Shown piece after piece: positions 1 to 6,751 of a DNA stretch of 15,074 nucleotides. A program made the translations under genes and the position numbers. The DNA comes from Victivallales bacterium (GTDB lineage: Bacteria > Verrucomicrobiota > Lentisphaeria > Victivallales > UBA1829), in NCBI GenBank assembly GCA_016285335.1, contig JAEEQO010000055.1, forward strand, positions 1-15,074. The letters are read 5' to 3'. How positions within the stretch are numbered: the first letter of the stretch is position 1; every line of letters starts with the position of its first letter. The notes under the pieces were generated by a model that had not been told where the DNA came from, did not search any database, and was given only the letters and a program-made list of their open reading frames with translations.

Positions 1-13
1 CCTGTTCGCGTCG

Positions 14-379
14 ATGCGTTTCAAGCTCAAAACGCTGCCGTTCCTGCTGCTGTTTTACGGCTGCGCGGCGGGCGGCTTCGTCGAGGGCTGTTATCTCTAT
101 TACAGCGTCTCGGAGCTCATGCGGTACAGATTCGATCGCACAGTGTTCCGCGAGGTCAATCTGGCCGTGATGGCGAGGATCCGGAAAACCGAGGACCGCC
201 TCGCGCTGCGACTTGCGTTGGAAGACGTTCGCGAGGCCCGCGTCTGGGACGACAGGGAAATGGACGACTTCAAGACCTGTATCGGGATGTGTCAGGATCT
301 CCTGTCCGTGCTGTACGAATCGCAAAAGAAATACGAATCAAAGACATCGGAATCGAAAACTCCACCTGACGCGGATTGA
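14..379 (+). CDS. Small protein with N-terminal membrane or signal segment (possibly 5'-partial)
   Basis: I do not recognise a family. The 121-residue reading has a hydrophobic N-terminus (about residues 7-24, containing FLLLFYGCAAGG), then a charged, mostly helical body and a polar Lys/Ser-rich tail. The segment could be a signal peptide or a single membrane anchor. The Cys of FYGC would be a poor lipobox because Phe and Tyr precede Gly-Cys. No Shine-Dalgarno is visible in the 13 bases before the ATG, and the frame stays open to the window edge, so the true start may lie upstream. It is the first of a run of plus-strand small membrane and lipoprotein genes. A 64-bp gap carrying a GCAACA leader separates it from the next gene. 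Existence as a gene is likely from its codon character; function is unknown. Confidence 0.55.
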   Translation: MRFKLKTLPFLLLFYGCAAGGFVEGCYLYYSVSELMRYRFDRTVFREVNLAVMARIRKTEDRLALRLALEDVREARVWDDREMDDFKTCIGMCQDLLSVLYESQKKYESKTSESKTPPDAD

Positions 380-417
380 TCCCGCTCTGCAACAATTACC
401 CTCAAACCCTCCATCAG

Positions 418-446
418 CAACACCGTGAAAGGGCCGAAATGATATG
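418..446 (+). promoter_or_regulatory. GCAACA leader / translation initiation region of the 444 gene
   Basis: GCAACACCGTGAAAGGGCC sits about 26 nt before ATG 444. GAAAGGG is the likely ribosome-binding site. The same arrangement (CAACA, then GAAAGG, then CCGAAA) precedes the gene at 5943, and related versions precede 1833 and 2324. An out-of-frame ATG at 439 would give only nine codons and is ignored. Confidence 0.45.
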
Positions 447-842
447 GATGCAAGCTTGGAAAGGCTGAGTTATCTTCTGCATGTCCCGGAGCTGGATCTT
501 CCGATCCTGATCGGGATCATCGGCGGCATCGTGATCTTTGTCCTCATGGCACGGGCTCCCGAAAACCGGAGGCGTCTGCTGCCGCTGGGAATCCTGCTGC
601 CGCTGCACGCGCTGCTGTTTCCATTGGCTTTCCTGCCGGACTCCGCCGCTTTATTCGTGACCTATGTTTTGTCCGCGCCGGTCCTGCTGCTCGGTTTGAT
701 CGCTTACCTGTTGGTTTTAGCCCGCCGGAAACGACTGAACCGCGCTGTCTGGACGGCTGCCGCAATCTGGTTTCTGTACTTCGCCGCCATCCTGTTCATG
801 ATCGTCGTCGTGATCCTCCTGGCGCATGACATGTCACACTGA
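444..842 (+). CDS. Small four-helix inner-membrane protein, unknown function
   Basis: The 132-residue protein is almost entirely hydrophobic. It has probable membrane segments near residues 18-35, 45-65, 68-93 and 101-127, joined by short basic loops (for example ARRKRLNR near 93-100), as expected for an integral inner-membrane protein with positive-inside loops. No catalytic or transport motif is visible. The start follows a GAAAGGG site in a GCAACA leader. The stop lies 24 nt before the next lipoprotein start at 867, so co-transcription is likely. A second small membrane protein occupies the same position before the next lipoprotein (1889-2296), but I see no clear sequence similarity between them. 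Immunity-like or accessory membrane roles are possible but unsupported. Confidence 0.7.
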   Translation: MDASLERLSYLLHVPELDLPILIGIIGGIVIFVLMARAPENRRRLLPLGILLPLHALLFPLAFLPDSAALFVTYVLSAPVLLLGLIAYLLVLARRKRLNRAVWTAAAIWFLYFAAILFMIVVVILLAHDMSH

Positions 843-866
843 AGCACCATGAGAGAACCTGAAATC

Positions 867-1802
867 ATGCCGAACACGAAATCGAGACGAATCTTTTTCC
901 TCGCTTTTGTTGCAATCTTTTTGTCGGCAGCAGTCTTCACCGGATGCCGGCATGACGTGGTCAATGCCGAAGGAGGAACGGTCAGCGCCGTGATCACGCC
1001 GCTCCAGATCGGTCCGCTGCTGCTGCCTTTCGGGGAGGAAGATGTTACCACCTACGGCCTTGGCACGGGATTGGCGACCATGGAAAATGGCTCATGCGGG
1101 ATATTTGCCTCGGCCCTGGGATCGGGTTTTACCGGGACCAACTACGGGGTGTCGGCCGGCCTTGCATTCGGAATAAACGGCGGGGAGTCAAGCTTCAACG
1201 GGATTTCGGCCGGGCTGTTTTACATTGGCAGATACAACAAGCCTGTCGGGACTCAGAACGGCATTTCCGTTTTTCCGTTTGCATTCGGCTGTGGCACGAA
1301 CGGGCTTTCCGTCGAAGCCTCAACACTGAGCAAGGAATTCAACGGAATTGACCTTTGCCTTTTCAACCTTTACGAGACAAGGGGAGCCGGACTGCAGGTG
1401 ATCGGACTGGATTGTTCCGCGAAGAACGAAAGCAGAATAACCGGGTGCCAGATCGGGGGGCTTCTGCGTTCGAGTGTCCGGGGCGCGCAGATCGGGGCGA
1501 TCACGTACAATCCGGGGGTATATCCGGGGCATGACCGCGGGGATTCGTTCGGAAAATGCCTGAACTTAGGCATCCTGAACTTCGAGCTGAAGGAGGGCTT
1601 TCAGGTCGGCGCAATCAACAATACCTCGGACGGGAATCCGGTTCAGATCGGGCTGTTCAATACCACTTTCGACGGAAGCCCGTTTCAGATCGGCCTGCTG
1701 AACATCAACCCGAACGGATTCCTTCCCGTCTTCCCGTTCTTCAATTACAGCGTCAAAAAGGGCGCGTTCGAACGCGAACGGGAAAGCGCAGTGGGGTTCT
1801 GA
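867..1802 (+). CDS. Surface-repeat lipoprotein (LA_2272-like)
   Basis: The 311-residue product starts MPNTKSRR and has a hydrophobic signal ending in VFTGC, a plausible lipobox with lipidation at Cys27. The mature part is built of glycine- and asparagine-rich short repeats of the type NG-hydrophobic-x-x-GL, with several copies of QIG(L/A/G) in the C-terminal third, ending NGFLPVFPFFNYSVKKG. This resembles the LA_2272-type surface repeat family, whose members are predicted exported repeat proteins of unknown function. An ATG at 849 is in frame, but it lies inside the shared leader, and the paralogue at 2324 begins at the equivalent of 867. The block around 867 is nearly identical to that around 2324. 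Family assignment is from memory of the repeat pattern; a beta-helix-like fold is inferred. Confidence 0.75.
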   Translation: MPNTKSRRIFFLAFVAIFLSAAVFTGCRHDVVNAEGGTVSAVITPLQIGPLLLPFGEEDVTTYGLGTGLATMENGSCGIFASALGSGFTGTNYGVSAGLAFGINGGESSFNGISAGLFYIGRYNKPVGTQNGISVFPFAFGCGTNGLSVEASTLSKEFNGIDLCLFNLYETRGAGLQVIGLDCSAKNESRITGCQIGGLLRSSVRGAQIGAITYNPGVYPGHDRGDSFGKCLNLGILNFELKEGFQVGAINNTSDGNPVQIGLFNTTFDGSPFQIGLLNINPNGFLPVFPFFNYSVKKGAFERERESAVGF

Positions 1803-1832
1803 GCCGTGGGCAACAATTTGAACGGGTCTGAA

Positions 1833-1892
1833 ATGTTGTCGAACACGAAAACGAGGCGAAAGACCGCAGAAAGGCGGCGTAAAAAACTATGA
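1833..1892 (+). pseudogene. Vestigial 5' end of a MPNTK-type lipoprotein gene, readable as a 19-codon leader ORF
   Basis: The stretch repeats the leader and first codons of the two lipoprotein genes: GAAATgttGtCGAACACGAA here against GAAATCATGCCGAACACGAA at 861 and 2318. The original ATG position is TTG, while an in-frame ATG appears one codon earlier. It reads MLSNTKTRRKTAERRRKKL and stops at a TGA that overlaps the ATG of the 1889 gene (ATGA). It has no signal peptide or body. It is either a decayed gene start or a basic leader peptide that couples translation into the membrane protein. Confidence 0.45.
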
Positions 1893-2296
1893 CCGACGCA
1901 ACGCTGAACAAAATGAGACCGTGGCTGTGGGGGCTCGCAGCGACTCTGCTGGTATTCGAAATCTTCCGCTGCACAACGGAGGCCATGGACATGGCGCGGC
2001 AGGGGCTCTACTGGCACGCGGGGTACTGGGCGCCATGCAGCTTCCCGCTTTATCTGCTGCTGGAAACCATTTTCACAAAGTCCAGAAAAGCGCTGATCGC
2101 CTCGGCTGCGCTCATGGTCCTTGATCTTTGTTATATTCTGTCCATGTTCGATTTCCTGTCCTGGATCTGCCTGATTCTGATCCCCTTCGGAATGATGATC
2201 GTTCTGCTGGTCTTCGAGGACAACGGGTATCTGAAACTGCTGAACCTCCTGACGATCGTGGTGATGTTCCTCGGCCTTTTCAAAGTCTCCCGCTGA
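1889..2296 (+). CDS. Small multi-pass membrane protein, unknown function
   Basis: The 135-residue protein has four to five hydrophobic segments (about residues 11-28, 47-63, 69-87, 88-110 and 115-133) with few charged residues between them. No family motif is visible. The ATG overlaps the stop of the preceding 19-codon ORF by ATGA, so translation could be coupled. I see no Shine-Dalgarno of its own beyond a weak purine run in GGCGGCGTAAAAAAC. It lies between the two paralogous lipoproteins, 27 nt before the second, and is probably co-transcribed with them. Its function may relate to those lipoproteins (anchoring or insertion), but this rests on position only. Confidence 0.65.
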   Translation: MTDATLNKMRPWLWGLAATLLVFEIFRCTTEAMDMARQGLYWHAGYWAPCSFPLYLLLETIFTKSRKALIASAALMVLDLCYILSMFDFLSWICLILIPFGMMIVLLVFEDNGYLKLLNLLTIVVMFLGLFKVSR

Positions 2297-2323
2297 TGCG
2301 AAACAACAGGAAAGTCTGAAATC

Positions 2324-3172
2324 ATGCCGAACACGAAAAAAAGACGAAAGATCTTCAGAACAAGCTGGTTCTGCACGGTTTTGTTCCTTTCATTCCTTGT
2401 TTCTGCATGCCGTTCCGTTCCACCCGAAGAAGACGGAGGGGAACCGGAAGGCGTACCGGTGCAGACGAGTGAGGCCGAGGTGACGGATTCCGCGGCTGGG
2501 CCGAAGAGGCGGACGGTCCTGATCGACGCGGATTCCTTCTCGCCGGGCGCTTATCTGCCGTTCAATGCGAGCTGTTTCGACTGTTTCCTTTTCCCGGCGT
2601 ACGACGTGAACGGCGTTTATCTTGATTTCGCACCGGCGCCCCTGATCGAAGACCTTGACGGCGATCCCATGTGCGAGATCAGTCAGGTCAACGGCATTCA
2701 CTGTTTTCTCGTGTCGCCCCGCCTCCACCGGACGTACGGACTGTTTTTCGGCGCCGTGGCGCGTCCGAAGACCTTCGTTTCCGGCGTTTCCCTGACCGGC
2801 GCGGGGATATGCGATTTCCCCTTCGGCGCGAATTTCGCACGGCAGGACGGCGTTTCGTTCTCGCTCTTCGGCGCGCCGTTGGAATGCAACGGCGTCTCGT
2901 TTTCGCTCTTCGGTGCGCCGATCGAATCCAACGGCGTTTCGTTTTCCGTGCTGGGGATCTGCCGGAAACAGCGGCAGGGCGTCTACTGTTCCCTGCTCAA
3001 CTGCTCCTATGCGGCGGACTGGACGAACGAGGACGCGCCACAGTCCGTGGTCCAGCTCGGAGTCGTCAATTCCTGCCATAATGGCGTCCAAATCGGTCTG
3101 CTGAACTTCAATGAAAACGGGTTTCTCCCGGTGTTTCCGCTGTTCAATTTCAGCATAAAAAAGGAGGAATAA
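2324..3172 (+). CDS. Surface-repeat lipoprotein (LA_2272-like), paralogue of the 867 gene
   Basis: The 282-residue protein starts MPNTKKRRK and has a signal peptide ending in the lipobox LVSAC (Cys29), then an acidic linker rich in Glu, Pro and Gly. The repeat region includes three consecutive copies of NGVSFS(L/V)(F/L)G, then QLGVVN and QIGLLN units, and closes with NGFLPVFPLFNFSIKK, almost the same C-terminus as the 867 product. The acidic linker probably spans from the lipid anchor to the folded repeats. The start has GGAAAG about 9 nt upstream in a leader shared with 867. Its last codons carry AAGGAGG, the ribosome-binding site of the next gene, so translation of 3176 may be coupled to it. 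Ligand and localisation beyond an outer-membrane anchor are unknown. Confidence 0.75.
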   Translation: MPNTKKRRKIFRTSWFCTVLFLSFLVSACRSVPPEEDGGEPEGVPVQTSEAEVTDSAAGPKRRTVLIDADSFSPGAYLPFNASCFDCFLFPAYDVNGVYLDFAPAPLIEDLDGDPMCEISQVNGIHCFLVSPRLHRTYGLFFGAVARPKTFVSGVSLTGAGICDFPFGANFARQDGVSFSLFGAPLECNGVSFSLFGAPIESNGVSFSVLGICRKQRQGVYCSLLNCSYAADWTNEDAPQSVVQLGVVNSCHNGVQIGLLNFNENGFLPVFPLFNFSIKKEE

Positions 3173-3175
3173 ACC

Positions 3176-3943
3176 ATGCACGAAATCCCTGTGACAAAGT
3201 ACCCGAGACCGAAAAAGTTATCTGACCCATATCAGCGTTATTCCAAAGAGCGGAAAGACGGCATTCTGAGCAAGAACGGCCGCGACCTGACAGCCGGGGA
3301 GCTTACGGCACTGTTCGGCGGATCGCTGCCAGTCGGGACCTACGACGAATGCGCGCATTATCTGCCGGACGTCACGCGCTATCTCTCTGAACATTATTGG
3401 GATAGCGTTCCGGCGGACGACGAGGCGTTCGAAGAGCTGTTCAGGAAGTTTCTGATGTGGACGGTGTTTTTTTATGACGAGCTGGCGAAAGACGGCGTGT
3501 GGAACGACCTGAACCTGTTTCTGTCCGATCTTTTTGCCCTCGCGACCGAACGGTTCGAGTTGCGCGGCTGTGTCCCTGCCGGGCGCGACCATGTCGGATA
3601 TATCTTCGAGTATTTCGGGAACAAGTCGTTCATGCAGACGAATGACCCGCTCGGGACCTGCCGGGCTTTCCCGTTCGGCGTCACGGAGGAATACATGGCG
3701 CGGAGGTTCGAAAAGCCGGAAACCTATGCGGATCACGCGTGGCTGGTCCTGCTCGTGAACGGCTGCGGGAGTTTTACCGGGTTTTACGGCGTAGACCATA
3801 TCAAGGACAGCGCTTTCCTGCTGCGGATGAAACAGGATGCGGCGTGGCGGTCGGCGGCGGTCACGCGGATCATCGCCGAAACGGAGGCCCGGCCGGAACT
3901 GGCGGATTACTGGTCGGCGGTCCTCGACGACGCCATGCTCTGA
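3176..3943 (+). CDS. Soluble protein of unknown function
   Basis: The 255-residue protein has no signal peptide or membrane segment, and I do not recognise a domain. Visible features are a charged N-terminus (KYPRPKKLSDPYQRYSKERK), a helical middle rich in Trp, Tyr and Phe (for example RKFLMWTVFFYDELAKDGVW), and a glycine/aromatic stretch (NGCGSFTGFYGVDH). Overall it looks like a compact cytosolic alpha-rich protein. The start is well fixed: a strong AAGGAGG at 3161-3167 lies 8 nt upstream and overlaps the end of the lipoprotein gene, leaving only 3 nt between stop and start. In size and character it resembles many immunity-type proteins that sit in such accessory runs, but no toxin gene is visible next to it, so that remains speculation. 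Confidence 0.7.
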   Translation: MHEIPVTKYPRPKKLSDPYQRYSKERKDGILSKNGRDLTAGELTALFGGSLPVGTYDECAHYLPDVTRYLSEHYWDSVPADDEAFEELFRKFLMWTVFFYDELAKDGVWNDLNLFLSDLFALATERFELRGCVPAGRDHVGYIFEYFGNKSFMQTNDPLGTCRAFPFGVTEEYMARRFEKPETYADHAWLVLLVNGCGSFTGFYGVDHIKDSAFLLRMKQDAAWRSAAVTRIIAETEARPELADYWSAVLDDAML

Positions 3944-3990
3944 CGGCGGCGCAAGAAAGCCATGCGGTAATCGCGAGGAAGAAATCAATC

Positions 3991-4173
3991 ATGCTCGACT
4001 TCATCATGGATCTCATCGGGTTGTTCTGGCGGTGGATTCTGTACACGGTCATCGCTTTGCTGTTGATTTATTTCTTCCTTTCGTTTTATGCACGTCGCAT
4101 GTTGCTCGGCGATTTGTTCGGGAAATACGTGGATATGGTTTGGGAATGGATCAAAGACGCGTTCCGCGACTGA
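3991..4173 (+). CDS. 60-residue single-span membrane protein
   Basis: The product reads MLDFIMDLIGLFWRWILYTV and continues through one long hydrophobic helix (about residues 14-32), then a basic turn (ARR) and an amphipathic C-terminal helix (WEWIKDAFRD). GAGGAAG about 11 nt before the ATG supports this start over the longer frame beginning inside the 3176 gene. It lies 47 nt after that gene and probably closes the first plus-strand transcription unit. No family is recognised. One helix plus an amphipathic tail would also suit a small membrane-active peptide or a regulator of a membrane complex. Confidence 0.55.
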   Translation: MLDFIMDLIGLFWRWILYTVIALLLIYFFLSFYARRMLLGDLFGKYVDMVWEWIKDAFRD

Positions 4174-4187
4174 CCGCTCCGATGCGA

Positions 4188-4256
4188 TGAATCTGTAGAG
4201 AAACTACAGAAAAACTGTATTTTCTATCCAGATTCACTTGACTTCCTCCGAATCTG
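4188..4256 (+). promoter_or_regulatory. Candidate AbiEi operator: three GAATCTG half-sites
   Basis: GAATCTG occurs at 4189-4195, its exact complement CAGATTC at 4229-4235, and GAATCTG again at 4250-4256. The last two form an inverted repeat with a 14-nt spacer centred on the -35 box (4238-4243); their half-site centres are 21 bp apart, about two helical turns. The outer pair gives a perfect 8-bp dyad (4188-4195 with 4229-4236). Between them CTGTAG, CTACAG and CTGTAT recur at exact 11-nt steps (4193, 4204, 4215). AbiEi antitoxins of the AbiE family are known to bind inverted repeats and repress their own promoter, so this is a strong operator candidate. Confidence 0.6.
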
Positions 4257-4265
4257 TGTTATAGT
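4238..4265 (+). promoter_or_regulatory. Promoter of the AbiE operon
   Basis: TTGACT (4238-4243), a 16-nt spacer and TATAGT (4260-4265), with an upstream TG giving an extended -10 (TGtTATAGT). The predicted start near 4272 leaves a leader of only about 12 nt, with the ribosome-binding site AGGAGG (4272-4277) at its very 5' end. The -35 lies inside the inverted-repeat operator candidate, so repressor binding would occlude polymerase. Confidence 0.7.
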
Positions 4266-4283
4266 ATAATCAGGAGGCAGCCG

Positions 4284-4907
4284 ATGACGACACTTAACCT
4301 GAGAGCGAGCATACCGAACGACTATTTCACCGCATGGGAGTTGAACGCCCTTCTTTCCGATTATTCCAACCGCGCGGCGAAAGTGTCGTCCCTGCTCAAA
4401 AAGCGCGAAATCGTCCAGATCCGCCGCGGCCTTTATTCCTTTGCCGAGCCGCTCCGCAGGGAGATGCTGTCCGCCGGGGCGCTGGCGAACCAGATTTACA
4501 GCCCGAGCTACGTTTCCGAGGATTACGCCCTGAGCTACTACGGCATGATCCCCGAAACGCCCGCGGTCGTCACGTCCGTCGCGATGGGACGTTCGAGGGT
4601 GTTCGAAACGGAATTCGGCATTTTCAACTACCGTTACTGCCGGTCGCGGGCGTATTCCATCGGGGTGACGGCGGTCGGGGAGGGGCAGAACCGTTTTCTG
4701 ATCGCCACGCCGGAAAAGGCACTGTTCGACAAAGTCGCATCCGACAGCCGTTTCGATGGAGCCGAGCCGGAAGCGTACCTGCTGGAAGACCTCCGGCTTG
4801 ACGAAGACACGTTGCGCCGCCTGAACCGGACCCGGCTGAAAGAGCTTGCCCCGTTTATGACCGGCCGCCTGAGACCGGTTTACGACTTTCTGGAGGGATT
4901 GCGATGA
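4284..4907 (+). CDS. abiEi: AbiEi-family antitoxin / transcriptional regulator
   Basis: The 207-residue protein matches the AbiEi antitoxin pattern. It has an N-terminal winged helix (about residues 12-55: YFTAWELNALL, then LLKKREIVQIRRGLYSF) followed by the AbiEi core with the typical SPSYVSEDYALSYYGMIPE segment (about 73-91) and ATPEKALFDKV (about 146-156). The family represses its own promoter through the winged helix and neutralises the partner AbiEii toxin without a stable protein complex (type IV toxin-antitoxin). The start is fixed by AGGAGG 6 nt upstream. Its TGA overlaps the ATG of the toxin gene (ATGA), the usual coupling in these bicistrons. Inverted repeats across its promoter support autoregulation. 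The antitoxin role is family knowledge, not shown here. Confidence 0.88.
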   Translation: MTTLNLRASIPNDYFTAWELNALLSDYSNRAAKVSSLLKKREIVQIRRGLYSFAEPLRREMLSAGALANQIYSPSYVSEDYALSYYGMIPETPAVVTSVAMGRSRVFETEFGIFNYRYCRSRAYSIGVTAVGEGQNRFLIATPEKALFDKVASDSRFDGAEPEAYLLEDLRLDEDTLRRLNRTRLKELAPFMTGRLRPVYDFLEGLR

Positions 4908-5776
4908 ATCAGCCGGTGATCGCGGAAATGCTGCGGGCGTATTCCTGTGCAAACGAGCAGCAGGCCGTGAACGCCCTGCGCGAGATCATGCAGAGCGTGG
5001 CGCTGTTCGCCTTGTCCCGGCAGGACTTCTTCAGCCGGGCGGCGTTCTACGGCGGCACGGCACTCCGCATCCTGTACGGCCTTAATCGCGGTTCGGAGGA
5101 CATGGATTTCTCCCTGCTGGAACCGGACGGCGCGTTCGAGCTGGGCGCTTATGCCGACGGGATCGAAACGGTTTTCGCCTCGTTCGGCCTGAACGTCACG
5201 TTTTCGGAAAAGATCAAGGTCGGCAGGACCGACATCCGCTCCGGTTTCCTGAAAAGCAACACCAAGGCGCAGCTTCTTTCCATCGGGCTGGACGGAGCGC
5301 TGGCCCGCCGGATTCACACGCGAAGCGAAATGAAGATCAAGATCGAGATCGACGTGCAGCCGCCTTCCGATTTTAAGACGGAGATCAAATATCTGTACCG
5401 GCCGCAGCCGTTCGCCGTCCGTGCCTGCACGCTGCCGGACCTGCTCGCCGGAAAACTCCATGCCGTGCTGTTCCGTTCGTGGGGCAGCCGCGTCAAGGGA
5501 CGCGACTGGTACGATCTGGCATGGTACGCGGGGACGCATCCCACATACAATCTCCGGCATTTGGAATGCCGCGCCCGGCAGTCCGGCGACTATTCCGATG
5601 CCGCGCCGCTGACCGACGAGGCGGTTCACGCCATGCTCGCGGCGAGACTGGACCGGATCGATCTTGCTGCCGTTGCGGAGGACGTCCGTCCGTTCCTGCG
5701 GGACCCGAACGATCTGGCGTGCTGGAGCACGGAGTTCTTTCTTGATGCTTTCAGGCTGCTGCATGCCGCGGAATAA
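4904..5776 (+). CDS. abiEii: AbiEii-family nucleotidyltransferase toxin
   Basis: The 290-residue protein carries the hallmarks of AbiEii/MenA-type nucleotidyltransferases. Motif I is FYGGTALR (about 48-55) followed by GSEDMDFSL (about 63-71), with the Gly-Gly, Ser and two Asp residues expected for nucleotide and metal binding. An acidic strand KIKIEIDV (about 145-152) comes next, then the C-terminal LAGKLHAVLFRS and GRDWYDLAWY motif with the conserved Lys, Arg-Asp and Asp. AbiEii homologues such as MenA transfer nucleotides to tRNA acceptor ends and stop growth; others mediate phage abortive infection. All motif residues appear intact, so the toxin is predicted active. It overlaps the antitoxin gene by 4 nt. 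Length is close to the family norm. The substrate in this organism cannot be read from sequence. Confidence 0.88.
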   Translation: MNQPVIAEMLRAYSCANEQQAVNALREIMQSVALFALSRQDFFSRAAFYGGTALRILYGLNRGSEDMDFSLLEPDGAFELGAYADGIETVFASFGLNVTFSEKIKVGRTDIRSGFLKSNTKAQLLSIGLDGALARRIHTRSEMKIKIEIDVQPPSDFKTEIKYLYRPQPFAVRACTLPDLLAGKLHAVLFRSWGSRVKGRDWYDLAWYAGTHPTYNLRHLECRARQSGDYSDAAPLTDEAVHAMLAARLDRIDLAAVAEDVRPFLRDPNDLACWSTEFFLDAFRLLHAAE

Positions 5777-5789
5777 GGCCGTTTCCCGC

Positions 5790-5817
5790 TTGACTTTTCA
5801 GGAAAAAGTGTTATAGT
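5790..5817 (+). promoter_or_regulatory. Promoter of the 5943 membrane-protein gene
   Basis: TTGACT (5790-5795), 16-nt spacer, TATAGT (5812-5817), preceded by TG (TGtTATAGT). It is identical in both boxes and spacing to the AbiE promoter. The predicted start near 5824 gives a leader of about 119 nt. Confidence 0.7.
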
Positions 5818-5842
5818 ATTTCGTAAAACAAAGACGTGATCC

Positions 5843-5907
5843 GTGCCGTCGCGAACATCAAGAAGGTGGCGGCACTACCGGAGCGGAGGACTTATCGTCT
5901 CATCCGG
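5843..5907 (+). promoter_or_regulatory. Structured 5' leader with two tandem stem-loops
   Basis: Stem 1 pairs GTGCCGTCGC (5843-5852) with GTGGCGGCAC (5866-5875), 10 bp including two G-U pairs, around a 13-nt loop. Stem 2 pairs CCGGA (5878-5882) with TCCGG (5903-5907), with an inner GAGgAC/GTCTC helix. Neither is followed by a T-run, so these are leader structures rather than a terminator. The ribosome-binding AAAGGA (5928-5933) follows within a GCAACACC leader. It does not match a riboswitch class I can name. Confidence 0.4.
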
Positions 5908-5942
5908 CCTCTGACCAGCAACACCAGAAAGGACCCGAAAAA

Positions 5943-6740
5943 ATGAACGAAAATACGGAAACGAAGGAACCTCTCACCGATGCCTCCGGCGAAAGCGCCA
6001 CTGAATCGCAGGCCAAAGCCACGCTTGGCGCGAATCATGTGTTTCAGGTCTTCCGGCAGACCGGGACACCGGTCGTGACGCTGATCCTGGCCGCGGCCGT
6101 GATCCTGGTCGTCTTCTGCGCTCTGGCAGCTGCGGGGGGCAGGGTGTCGGATGTGCCTCTGCTCCTGCTGAAGCAACTGGTCCTGATCGTGCTTCCGTTC
6201 GTTCCGGGCATCATCGTGTACAGGGAATTCCGGGAGGAAGTGATCCTGACATGCAGAGGTATCTGCACCGAAACGGAGATCGTTTCCGGCGCGATGAAAA
6301 GCCTGCGGTTCCTTTGGGAACGTTATTTTCTGTGCCTGCTTCCCGGGATTGCGGTCGTCGCCGGATTGATCAATCCCTTTGTTCAATCGGATTGGAAGCC
6401 CTTTCGCGAACTCGGCGGTTCGATCTCTTTCTGCCTGTTCGTTTTTCTGCTGGGGGAATTCCCACTGGCGATCTTCCCGGTCGCTCGGCTGTTCAGCCGG
6501 AGAATCGGCATGATCGTCATGCTCATCCTGATTATTCTGGGACAGATCATTCTGATGCTCAATGCCTTGTTCTTAGCGTCCGGCCTGATTTATTTTACTG
6601 ACGGAGACGTTAAGATCAAAGAAAGCATTGCCTTCACCAGCACCCTGAGCTTTATCTGCATCACGCTGTTCGCCTGCGCATTCGGATATTTCCTCCATGC
6701 GGCCTATACGGACGCGCAAAACGAGGGGCTGCTGTACTGA
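5943..6740 (+). CDS. Six-helix integral membrane protein, unknown function
   Basis: The 265-residue protein has a polar acidic N-terminal tail of about 40 residues and then roughly six membrane segments (near 42-66, 73-95, 125-145, 153-178, 188-215 and 232-255). No transporter, enzyme or Pfam-type motif is evident. The loop around residues 95-122 (EFREEVILTCRGICTETEIV) is the longest soluble stretch. It has its own promoter and a structured leader, with AAAGGA 9 nt before the ATG in a GCAACACC context. It is followed by the 42-bp dyad repeats, so it is probably a monocistronic unit. Nothing ties it functionally to the AbiE pair upstream. Confidence 0.7.
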   Translation: MNENTETKEPLTDASGESATESQAKATLGANHVFQVFRQTGTPVVTLILAAAVILVVFCALAAAGGRVSDVPLLLLKQLVLIVLPFVPGIIVYREFREEVILTCRGICTETEIVSGAMKSLRFLWERYFLCLLPGIAVVAGLINPFVQSDWKPFRELGGSISFCLFVFLLGEFPLAIFPVARLFSRRIGMIVMLILIILGQIILMLNALFLASGLIYFTDGDVKIKESIAFTSTLSFICITLFACAFGYFLHAAYTDAQNEGLLY

Positions 6741-6751
6741 AGAAAGCTGTT

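Noticed and set aside
4224..4952. Minus-strand frame over the antitoxin gene
   Set aside because: The plus frame is a recognisable AbiEi protein with promoter and ribosome-binding site.
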